Origin: an uncultured Myxococcales bacterium
GTDB taxonomy: Bacteria > Myxococcota_A > Bradymonadia > UBA7976 > VGTA01
Length of the DNA stretch: 64,000 bases
Assembly: GCA_937146725.1 (NCBI GenBank)
Contig: CAKZRU010000147.1
Span: 29,850 to 93,849 of the forward strand
Reading direction: 5' to 3'
The position numbers and the translations under genes were made by a program. Each line of letters opens with the position of its first letter. Within the stretch, counting starts at the first letter, position 1. The notes beneath the pieces were generated by a model, which ran no database searches, was not told the DNA's origin, and saw only the letters and a program-made list of their open reading frames with translations. Positions 44,485 through 53,480 of this stretch are shown piece after piece.

Positions 44485-46791
44485 TTAAGGGGTTTGTTCA
44501 ATAAACTCATTTAAGGCTTGTTTTAGATCCTTCTGAGTTTGATCGGCCTTCTTATTAAATAAGTTTTTAGTTTCAGCCCAATCCGTATTTAGGTTAAAGC
44601 TTGACCAAGTTTGATCACTGACATTGCGAATCATCTTTACCCCGCTTCCATGTACTGCACCAACCATATGCACTTTATGTCCAGGATAGGGAAGTTGTTC
44701 CAAAAAGACATAACGGTCTTTAAACTCTTTAAGGACTTTTGCCTGAGTCTTTTTCTCAAGTAAAGGACTTAGGCTAACACCATCTACCACACCAGATTTT
44801 ACACCGGTTAATGCACTGAGAGTTGGACTTATATCGACCAAACCTACAAGTTCTGAACGTCTCTGTGCTACACTTTTAGGTGTTTTAATCAGCAAAGGTA
44901 CATGTAGTTCTTCGTTGTAAACACTTCGCCCATGAAAGAGGTACGCTGGTTTACGATCTTTAAATGACTCTCCGTGATCGCTGGTAATCACCACAATCGT
45001 ATTCTGATCAAGGCCTAATTCCTTATATGCTTTAAACACATCTCCAAGATGTATATCGGTATAGGCGAGTTCACTGTCATATTTATTGATCAGTTTTTGT
45101 ACGCTCTTAGCCTTTTTATCTCCGAACATACACTGGCTTGGATGCTCTTTGCATCGGGGTTCTTTGTGGCACCAATTTTTGCTTTGTCGGCATTTAATCT
45201 CATGGGTCATATATCGACCATGAGGTGCAAAATAGTGAGCAAACATAAAGAATGGCTTTTGATGTTCTTGCTTGGATTGACTCAGTGTTTTGAGACGATC
45301 AATCAAGCGCTTGGTAATGCCTTGAGCCTCTGATTGAGTGTTGCTTTCTGAAACAGATTTTTCACCGCGATTATCCCATTGATCTAAACCTTGATTTAGA
45401 TTTACTGCTTTTTTCTTACCAAAGTACCAATGTGCACTGACCGCTTCTGTTTGCCAACCGGCTGCCTTAAAGCGCTCAAACATTGTTTCATTATCATCCT
45501 TGAGCACACTGTAGTTGGCAAAGCGCTTAACCCATTGCAAGCGAGAAGGATAGCGACCAATCAACACTGAAGGAATTGAAAAGGGTGTACGAGGCGCATG
45601 GGCAAAAGCTCTTTCAAAATAGACTGCATCTTCACCAAACTTTTTAAGATTAGGCATCGTTTGGCGCTCATACCCATTCAGGTCAAGATGACTTGCCCTA
45701 AGGGTATCAACCAAAATAAATAAGACATTCCATTTATGAGCAATGGTTGCTTGCTTAACGACTTTAGGCTTTTTTATCTTAGGTTTTTTAGCGTCTCCTC
45801 CTTGGCAATTTTCATCGATCCCATTTTCAGGAATATCCTTAGCCATAGGGTTAATATTTGGGTTGTTGTCATCACAGTCACCACCACCCAAGGCAGCAGA
45901 TACACCATCCCCATCTCCATCGCTTAGTTGTCGACCGACCTTGAGAAGTAAATCTGCTAATTGGGCTTGTTGAGGGATGAGTCGATTTGAAGGATGCTGA
46001 GTATCCCACCCCTTTAAACCTAAGGTTGAGATGATTATCACCAGAATATAGATGATTGCTTGCAAGCGCTTGGGAATGATTAAAGCACCACCCAGCCAAG
46101 AAAGACCGATGTAAAAGGCAATCGTAAGCACTGGAAGTAAAATCAGGTGGATATAACCGGTAAATTGGTAGGCTCCCAAAGGTAATTTAGAAACTACATT
46201 TAGACCAAACAATCCCACAACTAGAAGTAACAGGGTAGGAATAAAGCTTAGTGGAAACTTGGCTACACTGACATTTGGGCTTACTTTTTTAAGCAGACTT
46301 TTGAAAAGACTAAACCAAGTTGGAGCAAGCAATCCTGCTAATATCACTGTAGATATGCCAGTCGCAACGACCCAAAAGCTAGCCAATAATATTCGGTTAA
46401 AACCATGAGCAATATATGCACCCGCAAAAAGGCCGATCGCAATCATCAGACTAGAACACGCTCGGGTTAAAGCTGAGCTCAAGTAGTTCAATCGTTCTTC
46501 GGGCGTCAGTGCTAAGCCAATCCACTGTTTTGGTTGACCATAGGCCCGAATGATATTGGGAAAGAACAAGGCAAACAGAAAGGGTACTAGAACAAGTAAG
46601 GCCCCAAAAAGTGAGAAGATATGTATGGCGACAGGTCCCCAATGACTGTCACTTTGGTTTATTGCTAAGTTTACGATTTCATAAATCATAATCATTAAAA
46701 CAGAAAGAATCGCTGATAACCAGGCGATACTTAAAGTGATCGAATCTTCTGGAATCTTTGCTAGAGATGTACTGTTTTTCTTATGATTCAT
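44485..46791 (-). CDS. Membrane-anchored sulfatase with MopE-type Asp-rich module
   Basis: This 768-residue protein has seven to eight membrane helices in residues 20-262, then an Asp/Asn-rich module (291-333; DGDGDGVSAALGGGDCDDNN, later GIDENCQGGD) like the MopE-type metal-binding motif found in myxobacterial and methanotroph surface proteins. From residue 354 comes an alkaline-phosphatase-superfamily sulfatase domain: NVLFILVDTLRASHLDLNGY with metal ligand Asp362, FSIPSVLIGRYPS holding S405-x-P-S as the likely nucleophile site (the usual following Arg is Val), and VVITSDHGESF with the late metal-binding Asp-His. It may cleave sulfate or transfer phospho-groups at the outer face of the inner membrane; the substrate is unknown. 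Confidence 0.82.
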   Translation of the reverse strand: MNHKKNSTSLAKIPEDSITLSIAWLSAILSVLMIMIYEIVNLAINQSDSHWGPVAIHIFSLFGALLVLVPFLFALFFPNIIRAYGQPKQWIGLALTPEERLNYLSSALTRACSSLMIAIGLFAGAYIAHGFNRILLASFWVVATGISTVILAGLLAPTWFSLFKSLLKKVSPNVSVAKFPLSFIPTLLLLVVGLFGLNVVSKLPLGAYQFTGYIHLILLPVLTIAFYIGLSWLGGALIIPKRLQAIIYILVIIISTLGLKGWDTQHPSNRLIPQQAQLADLLLKVGRQLSDGDGDGVSAALGGGDCDDNNPNINPMAKDIPENGIDENCQGGDAKKPKIKKPKVVKQATIAHKWNVLFILVDTLRASHLDLNGYERQTMPNLKKFGEDAVYFERAFAHAPRTPFSIPSVLIGRYPSRLQWVKRFANYSVLKDDNETMFERFKAAGWQTEAVSAHWYFGKKKAVNLNQGLDQWDNRGEKSVSESNTQSEAQGITKRLIDRLKTLSQSKQEHQKPFFMFAHYFAPHGRYMTHEIKCRQSKNWCHKEPRCKEHPSQCMFGDKKAKSVQKLINKYDSELAYTDIHLGDVFKAYKELGLDQNTIVVITSDHGESFKDRKPAYLFHGRSVYNEELHVPLLIKTPKSVAQRRSELVGLVDISPTLSALTGVKSGVVDGVSLSPLLEKKTQAKVLKEFKDRYVFLEQLPYPGHKVHMVGAVHGSGVKMIRNVSDQTWSSFNLNTDWAETKNLFNKKADQTQKDLKQALNEFIEQTP

Positions 46792-46912
46792 AAACTTGCC
46801 TTTCTGTGATCATAATGAATATAAACGTGTATGATGAGCTATAAAATCTTGGTTATAGCCTCGATAACATGTTTTATGAAACCTTGTGAAGCCTTCTAAG
46901 GAAATGTTTAAG

Positions 46913-49198
46913 ATGAATCTCTTAAAACAAAAAAGCTTTTCTGTGCTCATAGTCATCTTATCTAGTTTATTTGCCCCCATTACGTGTTCTTATTTCAACC
47001 TATATAAGCTTGCTGCTCAAAGCACAAAGCAAGAAGTATCACCAAATATAAAAACACCATCATCTAACCCAACAGAACAGCGCTCTACGCAAGCTAAGCA
47101 AAGAGTTCAGTTTGTCGATGATACTCGAGCATTTTCTTACACGGCGATCGATCTTTATCGCTATGCTGACCGTGGTCACTTGCAACAAGTTGGGCCCATG
47201 CTTTCACCCGGGGCTCCGGGCTGGGGGCGCCACTCAAACTCTACGCAACTCAGTGGGGCTTTTCGACCGCCTGAAACTTATAAGGGAAAGGTTGTTTCTT
47301 GGATTGAGGGGCGTGGTGGAACAATTTATTTTCCGATCAGTGCTTCAGAAAACCAACTCGACGAATTATTGATTTGGCTTCAACCGATCGCCGCACATCA
47401 AGTGGTCAGTATATTTGTGGATGAAGTCCTCATTAAAAACCTCTCCTTAAGTGCAAAGGGGAAATATTATCGTCTAAGTTTACCTGAGCCTTTAAGTCAG
47501 GGAGAGCATTCTTTACGGCTTTATTTTAGGTTTACCCGCAACGCCTCTTGGGGGGGCAGAACACCAGGTGCCATTGGTCCCTTATCCTTTGTACCAAAGG
47601 GACAAAGCGAGCAGATCTTAGATCAGTGGACCGGTGAAATCATTCATGAACAAAGAAAGCTTGGTGGATTATTTGCCCCGCCTCCATGTACTTGGCGTTT
47701 TTATTTTATTCCTCCCAAAAACAGCGAGTTCAAGGCGATTCTATATCAACCTCCTTTAAAAACTAAAACCCGCTTTCAAGTCTATCTTGCCTCCGATGAT
47801 CAACCAGATAAGATTGTATATGATGAAACTTTGGGAGATCCGCGCTCAAAAACAGCCCAAGCCAAAGACATAAGAATCTCTTTGGCTAAATATGCAGGTC
47901 AGGCCATCCGACTTACACTAAAAACCGATAAGCTTGACCAAACGAGCTCAACATCTACCAAAATTTATAAAACAAATCGACAGAGTGCTTGGCTGTCACC
48001 CCGCATTGATTCCTTATATCCGGCCCCGCAAGAGTTTCCTCAAATAAAACGACTAATTATCTGGGGGTTAGATGGTCTTAAGCTAGATACTCTTATGTAT
48101 AAGGCCAAGATGAGAGAAGCCTTTCCAAGCATTCAGTTTTTAATGAATCATGGGATCAACTTTTCACGGGTGTGGAGTAAGGAGCCCGAGCAAAGAGCCG
48201 GACATCAGCTCTTGCTTGCTCCTACTCCCCACCAAGATAGCCTACTCGCCATCCTCAATCGTTTATCTGGATGGAGCGCGTACATTGGATCTACAACTCA
48301 TGAAAAACCAAAGTTTGATACTCGCTTTGATTCAAATGAATATGTTGATCCACAAGAATTGGATGAACATCCATATCGTGGTGCACTCATGTATGTTCAA
48401 CAGATGTCAAAACTAGGAAATCTTCTGCAAGAGCGGGCGAATCTAGAAGCTCAGCGTAAGATGAAAGGTCAAGACTCATCATTAAAACCTGAACTCATTT
48501 ATATACATTCTCCCAAACTTTTTGAGTCTCGCCATCGCTCACCCTTTAGCTTAAGTCAGATCGAAAAAAATTGGCTCGATTCCTTTAAGCTTAACCCAAA
48601 CTTAGCAAAGAGAACTCTCAGCGATTTTACTCAACTGAAAGAAATCGACTATAGCTTAGCTCAGTTACTGAGTGAACTTGCTCTATCCGGTCTCAGTGAT
48701 GATACGGCTATACTTTTAACCGGCATCAATGGTTTATCAGGACGTTATAATATTCCTAGTCCCAAAACTTTAATGCAGGATAGTGAAACATCAGCCATTC
48801 TTTATCACCCACAGCTGGCCTTTTCGACTCCTTATGTATTGGATCATGCTCACCTTTCGGCATTGAGCGATACGATCGCATCTTTTATGATGCCCAATGC
48901 CTTATCTTTTGAACAAATCGCTCAGCAAAGAGGGTCTTTAGCCTCATACATCTTAAATCAAGAGCCACTACCAGCCTTTGTCGACCAAGCTTATAAAGCG
49001 AATCATCTGATCGTCAGAATGTCGGACTACTATCTTTTTGAAAGACCGATTGGTCAGCCCACCCTGTGGCGCTTTTCTATAGCGGACTCAATCATACCCA
49101 ACCAAAAGATTGAAGACTTAGCGAGTCGAGCCCCCATTTTATTACGCACACTTCGCGATGGAATCAACATTTCACCATTGATTGAGGGTCTACGATAA
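46913..49198 (+). CDS. Exported alkaline-phosphatase-superfamily protein lacking metal ligands (pseudo-sulfatase)
   Basis: The start at ATG 46913 (761 residues) lies 10 bp after AAGGA. A signal peptide (about 1-26) is followed by a beta-rich domain with paired jelly-roll-like segments (about 50-350; GQSEQILDQWTGEIIHEQRK marks a join). From about 370 the protein follows the sulfatase fold: RLIIWGLDGLKLDTLMYKAK matches the first metal strand, and DDTAILLTGINGLSGRYNIP matches the TSDHGES strand of the neighbouring sulfatase. The Asp-His there is replaced by Ile605-Asn606, and no nucleophile motif is visible. It therefore looks catalytically dead. It is divergent from the sulfatase gene, 121 bp away, and may act with it. 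Confidence 0.7.
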   Translation: MNLLKQKSFSVLIVILSSLFAPITCSYFNLYKLAAQSTKQEVSPNIKTPSSNPTEQRSTQAKQRVQFVDDTRAFSYTAIDLYRYADRGHLQQVGPMLSPGAPGWGRHSNSTQLSGAFRPPETYKGKVVSWIEGRGGTIYFPISASENQLDELLIWLQPIAAHQVVSIFVDEVLIKNLSLSAKGKYYRLSLPEPLSQGEHSLRLYFRFTRNASWGGRTPGAIGPLSFVPKGQSEQILDQWTGEIIHEQRKLGGLFAPPPCTWRFYFIPPKNSEFKAILYQPPLKTKTRFQVYLASDDQPDKIVYDETLGDPRSKTAQAKDIRISLAKYAGQAIRLTLKTDKLDQTSSTSTKIYKTNRQSAWLSPRIDSLYPAPQEFPQIKRLIIWGLDGLKLDTLMYKAKMREAFPSIQFLMNHGINFSRVWSKEPEQRAGHQLLLAPTPHQDSLLAILNRLSGWSAYIGSTTHEKPKFDTRFDSNEYVDPQELDEHPYRGALMYVQQMSKLGNLLQERANLEAQRKMKGQDSSLKPELIYIHSPKLFESRHRSPFSLSQIEKNWLDSFKLNPNLAKRTLSDFTQLKEIDYSLAQLLSELALSGLSDDTAILLTGINGLSGRYNIPSPKTLMQDSETSAILYHPQLAFSTPYVLDHAHLSALSDTIASFMMPNALSFEQIAQQRGSLASYILNQEPLPAFVDQAYKANHLIVRMSDYYLFERPIGQPTLWRFSIADSIIPNQKIEDLASRAPILLRTLRDGINISPLIEGLR

Positions 49199-49365
49199 TC
49201 AGAAACCCATCATAAAGTAGGTATGAAAAATACAAAAAATCAAGAAAAGTAGACATCTTCTCTGTAAAAGCACTTGACGTAGAGCTATTTATCTTTTACT
49301 TACTCTCGTCTTTGACACCCTTTCTAGGGTGCATAAATCATATTTTTAATGTACATGGAGCTCTC

Positions 49366-49626
49366 ATGGCAGTTCGTATTCGCCTCCAAAGATTCGGAAG
49401 CAAAAAGCGTCCTTATTATCGTATTGTATCTGCAGACAGTCGCGCAAAGCGCGATGGTCGTTTCCTTGAGCAAGTAGGTACTTACGACCCCATGCAGTCA
49501 CCACATAAGATCACTTTCAAGCAAGATCGTTATGACTACTGGGTTTCAGTTGGTGCACAACCTTCTGATACAGTCAGAAGCCTTTTTCGTCGTTTTAAAA
49601 ACGATGCTGCTAAAGCAGAAGGCTAA
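49366..49626 (+). CDS. rpsP: 30S ribosomal protein S16
   Basis: The true start is ATG 49366, preceded by GGAG, giving the standard 86-residue protein [20 protein letters not shown]; the frame is open back to 49312. The conserved [20 protein letters not shown] segment ([20 protein letters not shown]) is present. S16 helps assemble the central and 5' domains of the small subunit. It leads the operon rpsP-khpA-rimM-trmD-rplS-rnhB-yraN. Confidence 0.98.
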   Translation: MAVRIRLQRFGSKKRPYYRIVSADSRAKRDGRFLEQVGTYDPMQSPHKITFKQDRYDYWVSVGAQPSDTVRSLFRRFKNDAAKAEG

Positions 49627-49629
49627 GAC

Positions 49630-49664
49630 TATTAAATCGTTTGCTTAGGTAAACCAATTTAATA
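49630..49664 (+). other. RNA hairpin between rpsP and khpA
   Basis: Perfect 8-bp arms TATTAAAT (49630-49637) and ATTTAATA (49657-49664) enclose a second 4-bp stem GTTT/AAAC with an 8-base loop. No T-run follows, so it is more likely an mRNA-processing or stability element than a full terminator. Confidence 0.55.
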
Positions 49665-49711
49665 AGTACTCTCGACTCACTTTATGTTTAACCTTCGACC
49701 AAGGAAATCTG

Positions 49712-49999
49712 ATGAGTTCTAAAGTTTCTTCTGAAGAAATGAATCATCGACTTGCACAGCTTTGCGAGAATCTTCTAAAATCTTTGGTGCATAATCCAGA
49801 TGAGTTGAGTGTTAAAAGCTCACGTCATAAGTTCACCGTTTTGGTTTCAGATCAAGATCGTGGTTTAGTGATAGGTCGTGGAGGTCAAAATCTACGTGCT
49901 ATGGAAGATGTGTTGCTTTTAGCAACCGAGTATATGCCCAAGTCAGATACTCCTTACAAGCTTCCCTCTTTTGAGGTAAGAGTTAACGATTCTGAATAG
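49712..49999 (+). CDS. khpA: KH-domain RNA-binding protein KhpA (YlqC family)
   Basis: This 95-residue protein is mostly a single KH domain, with the RNA-binding GXXG loop in LVIGRGGQNLRAMEDVLL. It has a short N-terminal extension. KhpA proteins bind RNA, often with KhpB/Jag, and affect translation and cell-envelope functions. Its place between rpsP and rimM is the conserved location. The AAGGAAA site upstream supports the start. Confidence 0.92.
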   Translation: MSSKVSSEEMNHRLAQLCENLLKSLVHNPDELSVKSSRHKFTVLVSDQDRGLVIGRGGQNLRAMEDVLLLATEYMPKSDTPYKLPSFEVRVNDSE

Positions 50000-50017
50000 G
50001 ATCATTGCGTGGAGTAA

Positions 50018-50698
50018 ATGGTGGTGAATTCTCAAGGTAAAAAAGAAGCGATTAAGCCTGGCTTATTGAGTCACTTTACCTTTGATGTAAATTCAAGCTC
50101 ATTTGCCTCTGATGATTGGGTTGTTTGTGGTCGGTTTGGTCGACCACACGGTGTGCATGGAGAAGTGCGCTTGTGGGGGTATAATAACCACACAGAGCTT
50201 CTCAAAGAAGGGATGTTTTTATATTGTGGTAAGCATCCCAAGCACCCTAACTCTTCTGTGCTACCGGCAAGTCATCGACTCACTGTAGAGAAGGTGAGAA
50301 GCGACAATAAGGGTCTTTTACTTGGTTTTAAAGAGCTTAAAACTCGAGAACAAGCGCAAGAGCTAAACCATTTTGCATGGTTAAGCACTCGTAGCGAGTT
50401 TCCTCCATTAGCTGAGGACGAGTTTTATTTACTTGATTTAATTGGGGCTCAAGGCCTAGCCGTTGACCCTAAATATGATCAAGATACTCTCAGTCCTGAA
50501 GTCATTGAATCAGCGATTTCCATAGGTAAACTTACAAGTTTACTTGAAGCTGGGGCCGGAGAGGTACTGATCTTTGAAAGCAAAGCTTATGGTGAGGTCA
50601 TGGTACCCAACCAAGAGCCTTTCGTACTCTTGATTGATCTTGAGCAAAACCGAGTCATTTTGAGAGCGATTCCTGGCTTACTTGAAGGTGGTCTATAA
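50018..50698 (+). CDS. rimM: Ribosome maturation factor RimM
   Basis: This 226-residue protein has the RimM N-terminal domain (WVVCGRFGRPHGVHGEVRLWGYNN) and a C-terminal PRC-type barrel (DEFYLLDLIGAQ through VPNQEPFVLLIDLEQNRVIL). It is longer than the usual 170-185 residues: about 30 residues precede the domain and an insert of about 25 residues (VDPKYDQDTLSPEVIESAIS) interrupts the PRC barrel. It assists 16S processing and 30S assembly with S19. The stop overlaps the trmD start by one base (TAATG). Confidence 0.95.
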   Translation: MVVNSQGKKEAIKPGLLSHFTFDVNSSSFASDDWVVCGRFGRPHGVHGEVRLWGYNNHTELLKEGMFLYCGKHPKHPNSSVLPASHRLTVEKVRSDNKGLLLGFKELKTREQAQELNHFAWLSTRSEFPPLAEDEFYLLDLIGAQGLAVDPKYDQDTLSPEVIESAISIGKLTSLLEAGAGEVLIFESKAYGEVMVPNQEPFVLLIDLEQNRVILRAIPGLLEGGL

Positions 50699-51501
50699 TG
50701 AGCTCACTTCAAGCACAGCAGGGGAACAGTACTCAAGAAGCTTCTCATCAAGACACACAAAGTCTAAATATTTTGACTTTGTTTCCTGATGCAGTCACGC
50801 CCTATTTTAATATAGGCGTCACTGGTCGAGCCATCGATCGTAAAGTCATTGATTTACATTGCGTAAACTTCAGAGACTATGCCGAGGGCAATTATAAAGC
50901 GGTTGATGACTTACCCTTTGGGGGAGGTGCCGGTATGGTGATCCAAGCCGAACCTGTGGCCCGTGCCCTTGATGACCTTGTTGAAAAAGGCCGAAATCTT
51001 GGTACTGTGATCATGATGGCACCTACGGGTAAAGTCTTTACTCAGGCCGATGCAGAACGCTTAAGTCAAAAATCTGCACTAACTTTTATCTGTGGAAGGT
51101 ACGAAGGCATTGACGCTAGGCTCAACATCGAGTATGTCAACGAAGTATTTTCTATCGGAGATTACATTTTGTCAGGTGGAGAACTTGCAGCAATGGTTAT
51201 GATTGATGCAATTGCTCGACTAAAGCCTGGCGTTTTAAATAATGCGGAATCAGCGACTTACGAGTCACATTCTGCAAAAAGCGGTGCTCTGCTTGAACAT
51301 CCGCACTACACTCGTCCCGCCACTTGGCGTGGACATTCCGTTCCTTCGGTGCTCATGAGTGGGCACCACGCACGCATCCAAACTTGGAGGCGTGAAGAAT
51401 CACTTAAAACAACCGCTCGGGTTAGACCTGAGCTTCTAGAAAACATAGATTTGACCCCTGAAGAACGCTCAATGATTGAGCAAATCAGGAGAGGAGAATA
51501 A
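50698..51501 (+). CDS. trmD: tRNA (guanine-N1)-methyltransferase
   Basis: This 267-residue SPOUT-class enzyme methylates G37 of tRNAs and prevents frameshifting. The AdoMet-binding trefoil-knot segments are intact: [30 protein letters not shown] and [15 protein letters not shown]. The loop [16 protein letters not shown] is also typical. There is an N-terminal extension of about 22 residues, [11 protein letters not shown]..., not seen in most TrmD. It follows rimM with one-base overlap and precedes rplS by 2 bp. Confidence 0.97.
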   Translation: MSSLQAQQGNSTQEASHQDTQSLNILTLFPDAVTPYFNIGVTGRAIDRKVIDLHCVNFRDYAEGNYKAVDDLPFGGGAGMVIQAEPVARALDDLVEKGRNLGTVIMMAPTGKVFTQADAERLSQKSALTFICGRYEGIDARLNIEYVNEVFSIGDYILSGGELAAMVMIDAIARLKPGVLNNAESATYESHSAKSGALLEHPHYTRPATWRGHSVPSVLMSGHHARIQTWRREESLKTTARVRPELLENIDLTPEERSMIEQIRRGE

Positions 51502-51503
51502 CC

Positions 51504-51863
51504 ATGAACTGGCGCAATGTGGTAACCCAAGAATACCTCAATAATGACCTTCCTAACTTCCGTGCGGGAGATACAGTTCGTGTATCAGTAAAGATCACTG
51601 AGGGTGAAGGCGCTAAGGCACGTACTCGTATTCAGGCTTTCGAAGGCATCTGTCTTCGCCGTCACAACGAGGGTATTTCATCAACCTTTACTGTTCGTAA
51701 AATCAGCAGCAACATTGGTGTAGAGCGTATTTTCCCATTACACTCACCAATGATCGACAACATTGAAGTTGTTCGTGAAGGTAAAGTACGTCAGTCACGT
51801 ATTTACTATCTTCGTGAGCTCCGCGGTAAGAAAGCTCGTATTAAGGCTCGTAACCGCTACTAA
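51504..51863 (+). CDS. rplS: 50S ribosomal protein L19
   Basis: This 119-residue protein carries the L19 signatures [25 protein letters not shown], and [19 protein letters not shown], ending [13 protein letters not shown] [12 protein letters not shown]19 lies at the subunit interface. The ribosome-binding site GGAGAG lies in the end of trmD. A perfect hairpin follows 9 bp after the stop. Confidence 0.98.
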   Translation: MNWRNVVTQEYLNNDLPNFRAGDTVRVSVKITEGEGAKARTRIQAFEGICLRRHNEGISSTFTVRKISSNIGVERIFPLHSPMIDNIEVVREGKVRQSRIYYLRELRGKKARIKARNRY

Positions 51864-51871
51864 GATGTTCT

Positions 51872-51908
51872 TTCTTAATACAGGACTACACTCCTGGATC
51901 ATTAAGAA
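51872..51908 (+). terminator. Hairpin after rplS, possible partial terminator
   Basis: Perfect 8-bp arms TTCTTAAT (51872-51879) and ATTAAGAA (51901-51908) enclose an inner stem CAGGA/TCCTG with a 6-base loop. The downstream bases TACTCTT form only a weak T-tract, so termination before rnhB would be partial at best. Confidence 0.5.
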
Positions 51909-51935
51909 TACTCTTACAATGATAGTGCTAAAGTC

Positions 51936-52733
51936 ATGAGAGATCTGTTTTCAGATAGCTCTCACCGACCTCCTTTATCTCTTGATGTCCCTTCATACAA
52001 AATAGAACGGGATATCAAAGGCCTTCAGGAGCTAGAGTTTTTAATCAGTTCTAGTGCGCACAAACAGTCTCTTCCTTATCCATTTATTTTTGGTGTAGAT
52101 GAGGCTGGGCGTGGTCCTTGGGCCGGTCCCGTAGTGGCTGCTGCTGTTATGTTTCCACTTGAGTTTAGTACCGAGCTTGCATGTGGAAAACAAACAGCAC
52201 AAACTAAAATATTAGCTCAACTGAATGACAGTAAAAAGCTAAGTGAAGCACAAAGGTTAGCTCTGATTAAACCAATATGCCGTTTAGCGCTTGGTGTAGG
52301 AGTAGGTATTGCAGGGCCACGAAAGATTGAAGAGCTTAATATCGCTCAAGCAAACTATTGGGCTATGCGCACCGCCATTTCTAAGGCACTCAAGCAAGCC
52401 CAAAAAACTCTTGCCCAACAAGAACAATGCACACGCTTATTAACGCCCTTGGTTTTGGTGGATGGTTCCCATAAGATTCCACAACTCTCCATGCCTCAAG
52501 AGGCGATTGTTAAGGGGGATCAACGGAGCTATCATATTGCTGCTGCTAGCATTGTGGCCAAAGTAACTCGTGATAAAATTATGCAGGCCGCTGATCGTCA
52601 TTTTCCAGATTATGGCTTTGCCCAACACAAGGGTTATGGCACCAAGGCGCATCAGATTGCTTTACAAAAAAAAGGCATCTGCGAAATCCACAGGCGTAAT
52701 TATAAGCCAATTAAAGCACTACTTGAGTCATAA
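51936..52733 (+). CDS. rnhB: Ribonuclease HII
   Basis: This 265-residue enzyme cleaves RNA at RNA-DNA junctions in DNA. The DEAGRG motif (FGVDEAGRGPWAGPVVAAAV) supplies the first acidic pair; a further Asp is in LVLVDGSHKIP, and SIVAKVTRDKIMQ includes the last one. HKGYGTKAHQIALQKKG is a family signature. It is longer than most because of a 47-residue N-terminal extension and an insert around residue 85. It is in the conserved rplS-rnhB-yraN order. Confidence 0.95.
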   Translation: MRDLFSDSSHRPPLSLDVPSYKIERDIKGLQELEFLISSSAHKQSLPYPFIFGVDEAGRGPWAGPVVAAAVMFPLEFSTELACGKQTAQTKILAQLNDSKKLSEAQRLALIKPICRLALGVGVGIAGPRKIEELNIAQANYWAMRTAISKALKQAQKTLAQQEQCTRLLTPLVLVDGSHKIPQLSMPQEAIVKGDQRSYHIAAASIVAKVTRDKIMQAADRHFPDYGFAQHKGYGTKAHQIALQKKGICEIHRRNYKPIKALLES

Positions 52734-52801
52734 TGACGCTTTTATGAGCGAACAATAACTCCTTTCCAAGAATAGTCGTCACGCTCATCCATCTTAATCG
52801 G

Positions 52802-52838
52802 TCTTTATAAGGAAGCGATCTTAAGTTCTTTATAAGGA
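52802..52838. repeat. Duplicated ribosome-binding region upstream of yraN
   Basis: TCTTTATAAGGA occurs at 52802-52813 and again at 52827-52838 (25-bp period). The second copy supplies the ribosome-binding site for the GTG start at 52848. Confidence 0.75.
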
Positions 52839-52847
52839 GAAATGATT

Positions 52848-53381
52848 GTGAGTTCATCCAAAGCAGTTTGTCATCAACCTTATGCTCAACAAAGAGATAG
52901 ACGTAAAAACCTTGGTATTTATGGAGAGACATTAGCCCAAAGCTATCTCGAAGCTGAAGGATACATCCTTGAAGCCAAAAACTGGGTAGGCCAACGAGGC
53001 GAACTAGATTTGATTATGCGTAAAAACACAATCTTAGTCATTGTTGAGGTGAGAACAACTTCCACTGCTTGGCTAGAGCGACCGGCCGAAGCCACTCCCT
53101 TATCCAAGCAAAAACAGGTCGCACGCTGTGCCGATGAATATCTTGTTAAAAGAAATCCACAAACCATGCCTACGATTGATCATATTCGCTTTGATATTAT
53201 TGGCTTATTCTTGCCTCAAAGCTTTTTGAACAAAACATCTATAAGTCATTTACTTACAGAGCAAAAAACGCAGAACCAAAAACAAACATCTCAAAGCTCA
53301 CTTCAGCAAAACACTGAGATTCCTTCCGAAATCCACATAGACCATGTGGAAAATGCTTACACTTCGCCTTGGGCATTTTAA
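52848..53381 (+). CDS. yraN: UPF0102 (YraN) family protein
   Basis: The GTG at 52848 lies 9 bp from AAGGAG and is a better start than the ATG at 52842, which is only 3 bp from it; the protein is 177 residues. The UPF0102 nuclease-like core is present: YGETLAQSYLEAEGY, GQRGELDLIMRKNTILVIVEVR (the acidic residues of the restriction-endonuclease-like fold), and a helix KQVARCADEYLVKRNP. The usual final Lys of VEVK is Arg. The C-terminal 50 residues are Gln/Ser-rich. The stop codon lies inside a 17-bp tandem repeat. Confidence 0.88.
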   Translation: MSSSKAVCHQPYAQQRDRRKNLGIYGETLAQSYLEAEGYILEAKNWVGQRGELDLIMRKNTILVIVEVRTTSTAWLERPAEATPLSKQKQVARCADEYLVKRNPQTMPTIDHIRFDIIGLFLPQSFLNKTSISHLLTEQKTQNQKQTSQSSLQQNTEIPSEIHIDHVENAYTSPWAF

Positions 53382-53430
53382 TTGGGGGGGCATTTTAATT
53401 GGGGGGGCATTTTAATTGGGGGGGCATTTT
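53371..53430. repeat. 17-bp tandem repeat with G7 runs overlapping the yraN stop
   Basis: The unit GGGCATTTTAATTGGGG is repeated three times, plus a partial fourth. Joined units make runs of seven Gs separated by ten bases. The first copy includes the yraN TAA stop (53379-53381). It lies between the end of the ribosomal operon and a convergent lipoprotein gene. Confidence 0.95.
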
Positions 53431-53480
53431 GATCTTGTGACCTAATTTAGACGATTTATGATCTATAAACCATCTATCCT

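Noticed and set aside
45049..45333. Open frame antisense to the sulfatase gene
   Set aside because: It is a shadow of the real gene on the other strand: no ribosome-binding site and no recognisable protein pattern.
53371..53430. Possible CRISPR array from regularly spaced repeats
   Set aside because: The unit is only 17 bp, copies are directly adjoining with no unique spacers, and no cas gene is near.
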